64,000 nucleotides of DNA from Sphingopyxis sp. PAMC25046 (lineage in GTDB: Bacteria; Pseudomonadota; Alphaproteobacteria; Sphingomonadales; Sphingomonadaceae), in assembly GCF_004795895.1 (NCBI RefSeq), contig NZ_CP039250.1, positions 4,317,501 through 4,381,500 on the forward strand, in the 5' to 3' direction. Shown in pieces: positions 43,604 to 53,836 of this stretch. How positions within the stretch are numbered: the stretch's first letter is position 1; every line of letters begins with the position of its first letter. Under the pieces are notes generated by a model. That model was given only the letters and a program-made list of their open reading frames with translations. It did not search any database and was not told the origin of the DNA. A program made the translations under genes and the position numbers.

Positions 43604-44569
43604 ATGGACACCCGCCACCTTGTCGATCGCGAGATAGCGCCAATCATCGACCTGTTTCCACGCGTCGATCTGGACGCCGCGCCGATCGCGCAGATTCGCG
43701 CACGCGCGGCCGAAACCTATTCGATCCTGCCGCCGCCGGTGATCGCGCCCGAAAAGCTGTTCGTGCCGTCGATCCACGGCGGTCCCGACATCATGATTTT
43801 CCTTTATCGCCCTGCCGAAACGCGCCGCGGCGGCGGCGCGATCCTGCACATCCATGGCGGCGGCATGGTGATGGGGTCGGTCGAACAGATGCAGGCGGGA
43901 CCCGCCGCGCTCGCCGCGGCGGCCGGCGTGCCGGTGGCGTCGGTCGAATATCGGCTTGCCCCCGAGCACCCCTTCCCGGCGCCGCAGGAGGATTGCCATT
44001 CGGCGCTGGCATGGCTTGCGGGGCAGGCGGGTGCGCTGGGGTTCGATGCGGACCGCATCGTCGTCGCGGGCGAAAGCGCGGGCGGCGGGCTGGCAGCCGC
44101 ACTCGCGATCATGGCGCGCGATCTGGGCGGTCCCGCGATTGCCGGCCAGCTGCTCACCTATCCGATGCTCGATCACCGGACGGGCAGCGAAACCTGCCCC
44201 TATGCCAACCCGGCGACGGGCGAGTTCATCTGGACGCGCGCGAGCAACCGCTTCGGCTGGCGCGCGCTGCAGGGTGGTTACAAGGCCGACGACGAACGGC
44301 GGGGCTGGTTTTCGCCGAGCCTCGCCGAGGACCTGACCGGCTTGCCCTCCGCCTATATCGCGACGGGCAGCCTCGATCTCTTCTTCGACGAGAATCTCGA
44401 CTATGCCCGGCGGCTCGTTGCGGCGGGGGTGCCGATCGACCTGCACAGCTATGCCGGGGCGATCCATGCGTTCAACGCGATCCCCGACGCGGCGCTGTCG
44501 CAGCGTTTCAACGGCGGGCTGCTCGCGGCGGCCGCGGCGATGACGGGGCCGATGGGGGTTGAGGATTGA
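43604..44569 (+). CDS. Alpha/beta hydrolase of the hormone-sensitive lipase family
   Basis: A 321-residue carboxylesterase/lipase-like enzyme. HGGG (84-87) forms the oxyanion hole, GESAGG holds nucleophile Ser158, and Asp258 (SLDLFFDE) and His288 (AIHAFN) complete the triad. HSL-family bacterial esterases hydrolyse short-chain esters. No signal peptide, so cytosolic. GGGAAGG lies before the ATG. It follows pheT by 41 bases but is functionally unrelated. Substrate unknown. Confidence 0.92.
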   Translation: MDTRHLVDREIAPIIDLFPRVDLDAAPIAQIRARAAETYSILPPPVIAPEKLFVPSIHGGPDIMIFLYRPAETRRGGGAILHIHGGGMVMGSVEQMQAGPAALAAAAGVPVASVEYRLAPEHPFPAPQEDCHSALAWLAGQAGALGFDADRIVVAGESAGGGLAAALAIMARDLGGPAIAGQLLTYPMLDHRTGSETCPYANPATGEFIWTRASNRFGWRALQGGYKADDERRGWFSPSLAEDLTGLPSAYIATGSLDLFFDENLDYARRLVAAGVPIDLHSYAGAIHAFNAIPDAALSQRFNGGLLAAAAAMTGPMGVED

Positions 44570-44609
44570 TTGTCGTGTGGGGTTCGGCGGAAGCCGCCAT
44601 TCCGTCTCT

Positions 44610-44682
44610 TCGTCATTCCCGCGAAAGCGGGAGCCCAGCGGGCCAGCGTAGCCACTGGGCCCCGGTTTCACGGGAATGACGA
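44610..44682. repeat. Long imperfect inverted repeat (REP-like pair)
   Basis: Left arm 44610-44639 and right arm 44653-44682 are inverted copies of about 30 bases with roughly four to five mismatches, beginning TCGTCATTCCCG and containing a GCGAAAGC-type centre. It lies in the 232-base gap between the esterase and ogt-like genes. The arms resemble the 5391-5462 element. It may act as a hairpin at the 3' end of the esterase transcript. Confidence 0.65.
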
Positions 44683-44801
44683 GGATGAGGTAGCAACGTC
44701 TCCTCACCACCAAATACCACCGACCGCCGCGCGTCGAATCCCTGCTCTATGGCGTCGGCGCGATAGGATACTATATCTCTGGCAACGACGGAGAAACGCG
44801 C

Positions 44802-45353
44802 ATGGCCGGGCAAAGCCAGTATCAGCTTTTCGAGACCGCCGCCGGAATCGCGGCGCTCGGCTGGGCGGGCGCGGGTGTCACTGCGCTGCGGCTGCCTGCG
44901 CCGACCGCCTCCGAAACCGAGCGCGCGATGTTGCGCCGCCTGCCCGGCGCGGTCCGGGCCGCACCGCCGGTCGGAATCGCGGCGGTCATCGACGCCGCGA
45001 CCCGCTATTTTGCCGGCGAACGCATCGAATTTTTCACAATAGCCGTCGAGCCGGGCGATCAGCCGCCCTTCTTTGCCCGCGTCTATGATCATGTGCGCAC
45101 GCTCGGCTGGGGTGAGACGACCACCTATGGCGCCGTTGCGCGCGCGCTCGATGCCGGTCCCGAACATGCCCGCGCGGTCGGGCAGGCGATGGCGGCAAAC
45201 CCCGTGCCGCTGATCATCCCCTGCCACCGCGTTCTGGCGGCGGGCGGCGCCATCGGCGGGTTCTCTGCGCCGGGCGGCGCGCTATCGAAGGCGCGCATGC
45301 TCGAACTCGAAGGCGTGGCGCTTACGCCGGTCCAGCAAGGGTTCGATTTCTAG
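44802..45353 (+). CDS. ogt: Methylated-DNA--protein-cysteine S-methyltransferase
   Basis: Suicide repair protein that takes the methyl group from O6-methylguanine onto its own cysteine. The protein is 183 residues. The acceptor Cys141 lies in LIIPCHRVL, preceded by the helix-turn-helix TTTYGAVARALDAGPEHARAVGQAMAANP, and GGFSAPGGALSKARML follows as in other family members. The N-terminal domain is short and diverged, with no Ada cysteines, so it is Ogt-like rather than Ada. It lies just after a REP-like repeat. Confidence 0.9.
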   Translation: MAGQSQYQLFETAAGIAALGWAGAGVTALRLPAPTASETERAMLRRLPGAVRAAPPVGIAAVIDAATRYFAGERIEFFTIAVEPGDQPPFFARVYDHVRTLGWGETTTYGAVARALDAGPEHARAVGQAMAANPVPLIIPCHRVLAAGGAIGGFSAPGGALSKARMLELEGVALTPVQQGFDF

Positions 45354-45441
45354 CGCGCCGGCCGTTCGGCCATTACCTGCGGCATAATTGATCGCATTAC
45401 CCGAGGCGCTACGCTGGCCTTCGACAAGCAAGGAGGCCCGC

Positions 45442-45855
45442 ATGACCGAAGCATTGAACGACACCGCCCCATCGGTCCGCTGGACGGTCGAGGGTTTCGA
45501 ATATTTCTGGTCGCGCGGACGCGACCCTCAGATGGTGGCGCCGGTCGTCTGGCCCGAAGTCGTCGGGCGCTGGCCGCGCGCGGCGGAGCCGGTCGCGGGG
45601 CGCGAGGCCTATATTGCAGCCATCGCGAATTTCCTGTCAGCGCTGGACGCATTCGAAGTCGAGGTCACCGACCACGCGGTAAGCGGCGACACAGCTTTTG
45701 TGCGATGGGTGATCCGCGGGGACTTTCCGGTCGGCCCCAATGAAATGACGGGCGTCGATCGCCTGATCCTGAAGGACGGCTTTGTGGTCGAAAACCACAT
45801 TCATTCGGACCATCCGATGTTCGACCGCTTGGCCGAAACGAACGCCTTGGGGTGA
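45442..45855 (+). CDS. SnoaL/NTF2-like protein
   Basis: A 137-residue protein with the cone-shaped NTF2-like fold pattern. An N-terminal helix (VEGFEYFWSRGRDPQMVAPVVWPEVVGRWP) is followed by four beta strands around FEVEVTDHAVSGDTAFVRWVIRG and DRLILKDGFVVENHIHSD. Such proteins bind or isomerise small hydrophobic molecules, but specific catalytic residues are not evident. A near-perfect AAGGAGG sits eight bases before the ATG. It ends 18 bases from the glnD stop (convergent). Confidence 0.8.
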   Translation: MTEALNDTAPSVRWTVEGFEYFWSRGRDPQMVAPVVWPEVVGRWPRAAEPVAGREAYIAAIANFLSALDAFEVEVTDHAVSGDTAFVRWVIRGDFPVGPNEMTGVDRLILKDGFVVENHIHSDHPMFDRLAETNALG

Positions 45856-45873
45856 TCGGCCGCAGCGCGTCGA

Positions 45874-48633
45874 TCAGGCCGCGACGGCTTCCTCGCTGCG
45901 GCTCGCCGCGGCTTCGAGCAGGCGCTTTTCGAGGCTCTTCACCCGCGCCGCGCTGTCAATCTTGTCGCCGATCAGGTCGGTCACGTAAAATGTGTCGACC
46001 GCCCGCTCTCCATAGGTTGCGACATGCGCGCTGTGCACCGTGACCTTCGACTGGAAGAGCGCATAGGCAAGCTGGTTGAGCAGCGCGGGGCGGTCCTGCG
46101 CATTGACCTCGATCACCGTAAAACGATTGGAAGCCTTATTGTCGACGAAGACGCTGGGAGCGATGCGGAAGGCCTCTGCGCGGGTGCGCGGCAGCGCGCG
46201 CGCCTCGAGTTTGGGGAGCAGCTTCTGGCGGTTGGCGAGCGCGTCCTCGATCGCGCGGGTCAGCCGGCCGATCTGGCCCGCCTCGTCGAACGGCCGGCCG
46301 AGCGGGTCCTGAACGAGGAAATTGTCGAGCGCGAGCCCGTCGCGGGTCGTGTGGATGCGCGCGTCGATGATGTTTCCACCGGCGAGGTGAATGCCCCCGG
46401 CGATGCGATAGAAGAGGCCGGGGTGGTCGGCGGCGAGCACCATCACCAGCGTCGCACCGCGATCGTCGTCGGGCACCGCGGCGATATGGAGCGGCGCATC
46501 GCCCGCCTGGCGGATATGGAGCATGTTCGCCGCGATCACCTCGACCGGCTCTGCGATCCAGTAGCTTTCGGGGAGCCGCTTCGCGAGCTTTTCGAACGTC
46601 TTGGCATCGAAGCCGAATTGGGCGGCAACGGCCTCCTTCTTGCTTTCGATCCGCGCCTCGCGCCCTTTCTGCTTGTGGCCGAGGCGCAACACTTCTTCGG
46701 CGGCGTCGAAGAGCTCGGTCAGCAGCTGGCGTTTCCAGCCGTTCCAAACGCCCGGCCCGACCGCGCGGATATCGACGACCGTGAGTACGAGGAGGAGCCG
46801 GAGGCGTTCGGCGCTCTGCACAATCTGCGCAAAGTCGAGGATCGTCTTGAAATCGGCGAGGTCGCGCTTGAACGCGGTCGCCGACATGAGGAGGTGGTAG
46901 CGCACGAGCCACGACACCGTCTCGGTCTCGGCATCGTTCAGGCCCAGCCGCGGGCATACCCGAAGGGCGAGTTCGGCGCCGAGCACGCTATGGTCCCCGC
47001 CGCGGCCCTTGGCGATGTCGTGGAGCAGAACCGCCACATAGATGACGCGGCGCGAGTGTATCTGATCCATGATCGCGGTCGACAGCGGATGATCGTCCTT
47101 GAGCCGGTCCTGCTCGATATCGGCGAGCAGCCCGATGGCGCGGATCGTATGCTCGTCGACCGTATAATGATGATACATGTCGAACTGCATTTGCGCGACG
47201 ACGCGGCCGAAGTCGGGAACGAAGCGGCCGAACACCCCTGCCTCGTTCATCCAGCGCAGCACCGTTTCGGGATCGCGCGGGGAGGTCAGCACGTCGAGGA
47301 ACAGCTCGTTGGCGCGGGGATCGCGGCGCACGCTCTGCGTCTCGATCAGCTTGGCGTCGTGGCGCGCCTGCCGCATCGCCTGCGGATGGATTTCGAGACC
47401 ATGCTTGTCGGCGAGCGCGAAAATCTCGACCAGCCGGACGGGGTCCTTCGCGAAGAAATCTTCCGCCGGCAGCGCGAGCCGCCCGCGGTCGAGGACGAAG
47501 CCGTGGAGCTTGCCCGGCCGCCGGCGAATCGTCGGCAGGAAACGCCGCCCGCGCGCCGCCATCTGATCGTCGAGATGCGCAAGGAAGGTACCGGTGACGT
47601 CGCCGACGCTTTTGGCGTGGAGGAAGTATAGCTGCATGAAGCGTTCGACCGCGCTCTTGCCCGGGCGGTCTGCGAATTTCATGCGGCTCGCGATCTCGCG
47701 CTGGAAATCGAAGGTCAACCGGTCCTCGGCGCGCGCCGCGAGGATATGGAGGTGACAGCGCACCGCGAGCAGGAAATTTTCAGCGCGCTCGAACTGGCGC
47801 AACTCGCGCGCCGACATCAGCCCCGCATCGACGAGCTCGGGCACGGTGCGCACACGGTGGATGAACTTGCCGATCCAGAAAAGCGTGTGGAGGTCGCGAA
47901 GCCCCCCCTTCCCTTCCTTCACATTGGGTTCGACGACATAGCGCGAATCGCCCATCCTTTTATGACGTTCGTCGCGCTCGGCGAGCTTGTCGGCGACGAA
48001 GGCGCGCGCGTTGCCCGCGACGACCTCGGCATCGAAGCGCGCCGACGCCTGGTCGTAAAGATCACGGTCGCCCCAGATGAAGCGCCCTTCGAGCAACGCA
48101 GTGCGGACCGTGAGATCCTCCTTCGCGGCGCGCACCATCTCGTCCAATGAACGCGACGAATGGCCGACCTTCAGCCCGAGGTCCCACAGCGTATAAAGCT
48201 GCGCCTCGATCACCTGCTCGGTCCAGCTCGTCTGCTTGAACGGGGTCAAAAAGCCGATGTCGATGTCGCTGTGCGGCGCCATTTCGCCGCGGCCATAGCC
48301 GCCGACCGCGATCAGCGTGATGCGCTCGCCCGCCGAGCGGTTCGCCGAGGGATAGAGATGGCCGGTGGTGAAATCATGGCTGAGCCGGACGATCTGGTCG
48401 ATCAGGAACGCCATCGCATTCGCCGCGACGCGCCCCGAAGAGGGGCGTTCGAGCAGCCGGCGCTCGATCTCGCCGCGTCCGGCGTCGAGCGCGTCCTTGA
48501 GCAGCGCGACCATCGCACGGCGGCGCGCGCCCGAATCGTTCGTTTCGGCGGCGATCGCGTCGAGCCGCGCCGCGAGATCACGGCGGTCGATGATCGCGCG
48601 GCGCTGGTCGAGATTGTCGAAGAGATTGCTCAT
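45874..48633 (-). CDS. glnD: Bifunctional uridylyltransferase/uridylyl-removing enzyme GlnD
   Basis: Primary nitrogen sensor that uridylylates PII proteins when glutamine is low and removes UMP when it is high. The protein is 919 residues. The nucleotidyltransferase domain has GGYGRGEMAPHSDIDIGFL near residue 107; a GlnD linker follows. The HD hydrolase domain has LLHDIAKGRGGDHSVLG, and two C-terminal ACT domains bind glutamine (LVMVLAADHPGLFYRIAG and FTVIEVNAQDRPALLNQLA). Its ATG overlaps the mutS stop by ATGA. The window also encodes sigma-54. Confidence 0.97.
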   Translation of the reverse strand: MSNLFDNLDQRRAIIDRRDLAARLDAIAAETNDSGARRRAMVALLKDALDAGRGEIERRLLERPSSGRVAANAMAFLIDQIVRLSHDFTTGHLYPSANRSAGERITLIAVGGYGRGEMAPHSDIDIGFLTPFKQTSWTEQVIEAQLYTLWDLGLKVGHSSRSLDEMVRAAKEDLTVRTALLEGRFIWGDRDLYDQASARFDAEVVAGNARAFVADKLAERDERHKRMGDSRYVVEPNVKEGKGGLRDLHTLFWIGKFIHRVRTVPELVDAGLMSARELRQFERAENFLLAVRCHLHILAARAEDRLTFDFQREIASRMKFADRPGKSAVERFMQLYFLHAKSVGDVTGTFLAHLDDQMAARGRRFLPTIRRRPGKLHGFVLDRGRLALPAEDFFAKDPVRLVEIFALADKHGLEIHPQAMRQARHDAKLIETQSVRRDPRANELFLDVLTSPRDPETVLRWMNEAGVFGRFVPDFGRVVAQMQFDMYHHYTVDEHTIRAIGLLADIEQDRLKDDHPLSTAIMDQIHSRRVIYVAVLLHDIAKGRGGDHSVLGAELALRVCPRLGLNDAETETVSWLVRYHLLMSATAFKRDLADFKTILDFAQIVQSAERLRLLLVLTVVDIRAVGPGVWNGWKRQLLTELFDAAEEVLRLGHKQKGREARIESKKEAVAAQFGFDAKTFEKLAKRLPESYWIAEPVEVIAANMLHIRQAGDAPLHIAAVPDDDRGATLVMVLAADHPGLFYRIAGGIHLAGGNIIDARIHTTRDGLALDNFLVQDPLGRPFDEAGQIGRLTRAIEDALANRQKLLPKLEARALPRTRAEAFRIAPSVFVDNKASNRFTVIEVNAQDRPALLNQLAYALFQSKVTVHSAHVATYGERAVDTFYVTDLIGDKIDSAARVKSLEKRLLEAAASRSEEAVAA

Positions 48634-51293
48634 GTCTCGTCCGCCAGCATGTGTTTGAGCGCGTAGAGCGCCTCGAGCGCCTCGCGCGGCGCGAGCGCGT
48701 CGGGGTCGATCGCGCCGAGCGCTTCGCGCAACGCGTCCTTCGGCGGTTCGGGCGCAGCGGCGAGCGTCGCCGCGAAGAGCGGCAGGTCGTCGAGCCCCGC
48801 GGCGAGCCCGCCGGTCGCCTCGCGCCCCGCTTCGAGCTTGGCGAGCACCGCCTCGGCACGCTTGACGACGGGCGCGGGGACGCCCGCCAGCCGCGCGACC
48901 GCAAGGCCGTAGCTGCGGTCGGCGGGCCCTTCGGCAAGCTCGTGGAGCAGCACCAGATCGCCCTGCCACTCGCGCGCGCGGACGTGGTGGAGCGAGAGCG
49001 CGTCGAGCGTTTCGGCCAGCCGCGTCAGCTCGTGATAATGGGTCGCGAAGAGGCAGCGGCAGCGGTTGACCTCGTGCACCGCCTCGACCACCGACCAGGC
49101 GAGCGCGAGCCCGTCATAGGTCGAGGTGCCGCGCCCGACCTCGTCGAGGATTACGAAGCTGTTCGGGGTCGCCTGTGCGAGGATCGCGGCGGTCTCGACC
49201 ATCTCGACCATGAAAGTCGAGCGCCCGCGCGCGAGATTGTCGCTCGCGCCGACGCGGCTGAACAGGCGGTCGACGAGCCCGAGCTTCGCCGCCGCCGCGG
49301 GGACGAAGCCGCCTGCCTGTGCGAGCACGACGATCAGCGCATTCTGGCGGAGGAAAGTCGATTTACCACCCATATTGGGGCCGGTGACGAGCCACAGCCG
49401 GTCGGTTTCGGCGAGCGACACATCGTTGGGGACGAAGCGTTCGCCTGCCTTCGCGAGCGCCGCCTCGACCACCGGATGGCGCCCGCCGCTGACGTCGAGG
49501 CAAGGCTCTTCGGCGAGGTCGGGACGGCACCAACTGTGGCTCATCGCATGGTCGGCGAGTGCCGCGGCGACGTCGAGGCGCGCGAGCACGTCGCACGACG
49601 CCGCGATCGCTTCGCGGCGGCCGATCGCGGCGTCGGTGAGGGCTTCGAGATGCGCCGCCTCGGCGGCGACCGCGTGGACGCCCGCTTGCGTCACCCGGCT
49701 CGCGGCCTCGTGGAGGTCGGAAGAGTTGAAGCGCACGACGCCAGCGAGCGTCTGGCGGTGGGTGAAACCCGATTCGGGCGCCATCAACGCGTCGGCATGC
49801 TTTGCGGGCACCTCGACATGATAGCCGAGCACGCCATTGTGGCGGATCTTCAAGGAGGCAATGCCGGTTCGGTCGCGATATTGCGCTTCGAGCGATGCGA
49901 TCGCCTTGCGTCCGTCGCGCGCGGTTTCGCGCAGCGCGTCGAGCGCATGGTCGTAGCCTTCGGCGACATAACCGCCCTGCGCGGCATCGACCGGCGGCGT
50001 CTCGATCAGCGCACGGGTGAGTTCGTCGACGAGCGCGCCGTGACCGTCGAGCCCGGGAAGCAGCCGCGCGAGCAACGGCGGCAGGTCGGCGCGCCGCGCG
50101 AGATGTTCGCGCAGCAACCGCGCACCGCCGAGCGCATCGCGAAGCTGCGCGAGATCGCGCGGTCCGCCGCGCCCCGCAACGAGGCGGCCCAATGCGCGCC
50201 CGGCGTCAGGCAGCGCGCGAAGCGCCGCGCGGAGCTCGCCCCGCCACAGTGCATCGCGCGCGAGTGCGTCGACGAGGTCGAGCCGGTCGAGGATCGCCGT
50301 CTTGTCGGTGAGCGGACTCGCAAGATCGTCGGCGAGCAGCCGCGCCCCCGCCGCCGTCACCGTGCGGTCGATCGTGCCGAGCAGGCTGCCGTCGCGCGCA
50401 CCCGCCATCGTGCGGACGAGTTCGAGGCTTTCGCGCGTCGCTGCGTCGATCGCCATTCGTCCCGAGGCGAGGTGGCGCAAGGGCGGCTGGAGGAAGGTCG
50501 GCCCGCCGGTGCCGACATGATCGAGATAGGCAACGAGCGCGCCCATCGCGGCGATCTCGCCGCGCGAAAACTGACCGAAACCGTCGAGCGTCTGGACGCC
50601 GAAAAAGGCTTCGAGCCGCTTTTGCGCGCCCGTGCTCGCAAAGTCCGACGAAGGCCGGCGCACGACCTGCCGCGCCGAGGTGATCGGAAGCTCGTCGGCG
50701 CTTTCGCTCAACAGCAGCTCCGACGGCGCGAGCCGCGCGAGTTCGGCGTCGACCGCCGCCGCCGGCACCGCGACGACCTCGAACCGACCGGTCGAAATAT
50801 CGGCGGCGGCGATCGCAACCTCGCCCTCGCTGCCGACTTGCGCGAGCGCGGCGAGCCGGTTCGCGCTGCGTCCTTCAAGCAGGCTTTCCTCGGTGAGCGT
50901 GCCCGCCGTCACGAAACGCACGATGTCGCGCGCGACGAGCGCCTTCGAACCGCCGCGCGCTTTCGCCTCCGCCGGGGTTTCGACCTGCTCGGCGATCGCG
51001 ACGCGGTGCCCGGCGCGGATCAGCCGCGCGAGATAGGATTCGGCCGAATGGACGGGGACGCCGCACATCGGCACCGGCGCACCGCCATGCTCGCCGCGCG
51101 AGGTCAGCGCGATGTCGAGCGTCGAGGCGGCCGCCTTCGCATCGTCGAAGAACAGCTCGAAGAAATCGCCCATGCGATAGAAAAGCAGGCAATCGCCGGC
51201 CTTGTCCTTCAGCGACCAATATTGCGCCATCATCGGCGTCGCGGCGGGCGCGGCAGTGTTCATATTGGCGGCGGTTCGGGCGGTGGCGGACAT
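48630..51293 (-). CDS. mutS: DNA mismatch repair protein MutS
   Basis: Binds base mismatches and starts mismatch repair with MutL. The protein is 887 residues. The mismatch-reading Phe-x-Glu is in LLFYRMGDFFELF near residue 45; connector, lever and clamp domains follow. The ATPase has GPNMGGKSTFLRQ (Walker A) and DEVGRGTSTYDGLALAWSV (Walker B region). ATG 51293 is one of several in-frame candidates; the conserved region starts about 20 residues later. mutS-glnD with overlapping ATGA is one transcription unit. Confidence 0.97.
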   Translation of the reverse strand: MSATARTAANMNTAAPAATPMMAQYWSLKDKAGDCLLFYRMGDFFELFFDDAKAAASTLDIALTSRGEHGGAPVPMCGVPVHSAESYLARLIRAGHRVAIAEQVETPAEAKARGGSKALVARDIVRFVTAGTLTEESLLEGRSANRLAALAQVGSEGEVAIAAADISTGRFEVVAVPAAAVDAELARLAPSELLLSESADELPITSARQVVRRPSSDFASTGAQKRLEAFFGVQTLDGFGQFSRGEIAAMGALVAYLDHVGTGGPTFLQPPLRHLASGRMAIDAATRESLELVRTMAGARDGSLLGTIDRTVTAAGARLLADDLASPLTDKTAILDRLDLVDALARDALWRGELRAALRALPDAGRALGRLVAGRGGPRDLAQLRDALGGARLLREHLARRADLPPLLARLLPGLDGHGALVDELTRALIETPPVDAAQGGYVAEGYDHALDALRETARDGRKAIASLEAQYRDRTGIASLKIRHNGVLGYHVEVPAKHADALMAPESGFTHRQTLAGVVRFNSSDLHEAASRVTQAGVHAVAAEAAHLEALTDAAIGRREAIAASCDVLARLDVAAALADHAMSHSWCRPDLAEEPCLDVSGGRHPVVEAALAKAGERFVPNDVSLAETDRLWLVTGPNMGGKSTFLRQNALIVVLAQAGGFVPAAAAKLGLVDRLFSRVGASDNLARGRSTFMVEMVETAAILAQATPNSFVILDEVGRGTSTYDGLALAWSVVEAVHEVNRCRCLFATHYHELTRLAETLDALSLHHVRAREWQGDLVLLHELAEGPADRSYGLAVARLAGVPAPVVKRAEAVLAKLEAGREATGGLAAGLDDLPLFAATLAAAPEPPKDALREALGAIDPDALAPREALEALYALKHMLADET

Positions 51294-51447
51294 CGGACCC
51301 TGCTTAGTGACTGGGGGCGGCATGGCAAGGCCGGGCGACGCACTCGCGCCGCCATCGACGTGCAACATTGCCGGTTACATTTTCGCGGGGCGGCGCTAGG
51401 GGAAATATTCGGGCGCGCATCTTGTGGAAATTTCGAGAGGATACAGA

Positions 51448-53712
51448 ATGGACAGCGGCAGCAAGGTGCAATTTTCCGACCGCGAGGCCCTGCTTTACCA
51501 CGAATATGGCCGGCCCGGGAAAATCGAGATCGTCGCATCAAAGCCGATGGCGACGCAGCGCGACCTCAGCCTTGCCTATTCGCCGGGTGTCGCGGTGCCG
51601 GTCAACGCGATCGCCGAAGATCCCGCCAAGGCTTATGACTATACGATCAAGGGCAATCTGGTCGCCGTGATCTCGAACGGCACCGCGATCCTGGGCCTCG
51701 GCAATCTCGGCGCGCTCGCCTCGAAGCCGGTGATGGAAGGCAAGGCCGTGCTCTTCAAGCGTTTCGCCGACGTCGATTCGATCGACCTCGAGGTCGATAC
51801 CGAAGATCCGCAGCGTTTCATCGAAGCGGTCGAACTGCTCGCGCCGAGCTTTGGCGGCATCAACCTCGAAGACATCGCCGCGCCCAACTGCTTTATCATC
51901 GAAGCCGCGCTGAAAGAGCGCATGAACATCCCCGTGTTCCATGACGATCAGCATGGCACCGCGATCATCACTGCCGCCGGACTGATCAACGCCTGTTACC
52001 TGACCGGGCGCGACCTTTCGACGGTGAAGGTCGTCGTCAACGGCGCGGGCGCCGCCGCGATCGCGTGTACCGAACTGATCAAGGCGATGGGCGTCAAACA
52101 TGAAAATGTGATCATGTGCGACCGCAAGGGCACGATTTACCAAGGCCGCACCGACGGCATGGACCAGTGGAAGTCGGCGCATGCTGTGCCCACCGAAGCA
52201 CGCGACCTGACCGAAGCACTGGTGGGCGCCGACGTGTTCCTCGGGCTTTCGGCGGCCGGCGCGCTCAAGCCCGAAATGGTCAAGGACATGGCGCCGGCGC
52301 CGATCATCTTCGCGATGGCGAACCCCGATCCCGAAATCTCGCCGCCCGACGCGCGCGCGGCAAGGCCCGACGCGATCATCGCAACCGGGCGCTCGGATTA
52401 TCCGAATCAGGTCAACAACGTCCTCTGTTTCCCCTTCATCTTCCGCGGCGCGCTCGACGTCCATGCGACCGCGATCAACGAGGAGATGAAGATCGCGGCG
52501 GCCTACGCTATCGCCGATCTCGCACGCCAGCAGGTGCCCGAGGAAGTCGCCGCGGCTTACGGAGGGCGCGCGTCGAGCTTCGGCCCCGAATATATCATCC
52601 CCTCGCCCTTCGACCCGCGTTTGATGGAAATCGTTCCCGCCGCAGTCGCCAAGGCTGCTATGGATACCGGCGTCGCGCAGCGGCCGATCGCGAATCTCGA
52701 CGACTATCGCACCCGGCTGCGCGCCCGGCTCAACCCGACGACCTCGGTCCTCACGCTTGCCTATGAAGCCGCGCGCAACAATCCGAAACGCGTCGTCTTT
52801 GCCGAAGGCGAAGAAGAGGTGGTGCTGCGCGCCGCGATTCAGTTCCGCGACGGCGGTTACGGCATTCCGGTGCTCGTCGGGCGCGAGGGGCTGCACGACA
52901 AATTGCGCGCGATGGGCGTCGCCGACGCCGAAAGCTTCGAGGTTCACAACAGCGTCAATTCGCCCCATGTGCCGCAGATGGTCGACATGCTCTACGAGCG
53001 GCTGCAGCGGCGCGGATATCTTCGCCGCGACGTCGAGCGCATGGTTAACCGCGACCGCAATATCTTCGGCTCGCTGCTGCTCAAGATGGGGCTCGGCGAT
53101 GCGATGATCACCGGCACGACGCGGACCTATTCGCAATCGATGCGCGAGATAAGGCGCGTGATCGACCATGCCGAGGGCAAGACGCCGTTCGGCATCCACG
53201 TCCTCGTCGACCAGCATCACACGATCTTCATGGCCGACACGACGGTCAACGAACGGCCGACCGCCGAGATGCTCGCCGACATCGCCGAACGGACCGCGCA
53301 GGTCGCCCGGCGCATGGGCCACGAACCGCGCGTCGCGTTCCTCTCCTATTCGACTTTCGGCAATCCCGAAGGGAGCTGGCTCGAGAGCATCCGCGAGGCG
53401 GTGGCGATCCTCGACCGGCGGAAACCGGCCTTCGAATATGAAGGCGAAATGGCGCCCGATGTCGCATTGAACGAGAAGGTGATGAAGAATTATCCCTTCT
53501 GCCGCCTGTCGGGGCCCGCGAATGTGCTGGTCATGCCGGGGCTGCAGTCGGCGAACCTGTCGGCAAAGCTGCTGCGCGAACTCGGCGGCGGTGCTGTAAT
53601 CGGTCCGATGCTCGTGGGCATGGAGAATCCGGTGCAGGTCGCGACGATGGCGTCGACCGCGTCGGACCTCGTTACCTTGGCCGTGCTCGCGGCGGGCGGA
53701 ATCGCACAATAG
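51448..53712 (+). CDS. maeB: NADP-dependent malic enzyme with C-terminal phosphotransacetylase domain
   Basis: Decarboxylates malate to pyruvate, giving NADPH. The protein is 754 residues. The malic enzyme part (1 to about 430) has [10 protein letters not shown], the metal-binding FHDDQHGTA, and the NAD(P)-binding [16 protein letters not shown]. The C-terminal part (about 435-754) is homologous to phosphate acetyltransferase ([16 protein letters not shown], then [14 protein letters not shown]), which in such hybrids is regulatory rather than catalytic. AGAGGAT lies before ATG 51448. It is divergent from mutS. Confidence 0.96.
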   Translation: MDSGSKVQFSDREALLYHEYGRPGKIEIVASKPMATQRDLSLAYSPGVAVPVNAIAEDPAKAYDYTIKGNLVAVISNGTAILGLGNLGALASKPVMEGKAVLFKRFADVDSIDLEVDTEDPQRFIEAVELLAPSFGGINLEDIAAPNCFIIEAALKERMNIPVFHDDQHGTAIITAAGLINACYLTGRDLSTVKVVVNGAGAAAIACTELIKAMGVKHENVIMCDRKGTIYQGRTDGMDQWKSAHAVPTEARDLTEALVGADVFLGLSAAGALKPEMVKDMAPAPIIFAMANPDPEISPPDARAARPDAIIATGRSDYPNQVNNVLCFPFIFRGALDVHATAINEEMKIAAAYAIADLARQQVPEEVAAAYGGRASSFGPEYIIPSPFDPRLMEIVPAAVAKAAMDTGVAQRPIANLDDYRTRLRARLNPTTSVLTLAYEAARNNPKRVVFAEGEEEVVLRAAIQFRDGGYGIPVLVGREGLHDKLRAMGVADAESFEVHNSVNSPHVPQMVDMLYERLQRRGYLRRDVERMVNRDRNIFGSLLLKMGLGDAMITGTTRTYSQSMREIRRVIDHAEGKTPFGIHVLVDQHHTIFMADTTVNERPTAEMLADIAERTAQVARRMGHEPRVAFLSYSTFGNPEGSWLESIREAVAILDRRKPAFEYEGEMAPDVALNEKVMKNYPFCRLSGPANVLVMPGLQSANLSAKLLRELGGGAVIGPMLVGMENPVQVATMASTASDLVTLAVLAAGGIAQ

Positions 53713-53810
53713 TCCGGCTAACGCCGAATGCGGCACCGGCCTGCCCACCCGGCCTCCCCAACGACAGTAAACTAACGGCGGCCGGGTCGGGAGCAGGCCG
53801 GGCCGCTACG

Positions 53811-53827
53811 CTTCAGCTTTGCTGAAG
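53811..53827. terminator. Hairpin between convergent maeB and bamE
   Basis: CTTCAGC and GCTGAAG are perfect complements around TTT (53811-53817 and 53821-53827). A GGCCGGG-rich inverted repeat lies just to its left (about 53777-53805). No long T-run is present in either direction, so termination is plausible but unproven. Confidence 0.4.
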
Positions 53828-53836
53828 TATCAAAAA

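Noticed and set aside
48651..51638. A very long open frame (about 995 codons) on the plus strand opposite mutS
   Set aside because: It is the shadow of mutS in GC-rich DNA: the translation is Arg/Asp/His-rich with no family motifs, and the minus strand carries all MutS motifs.
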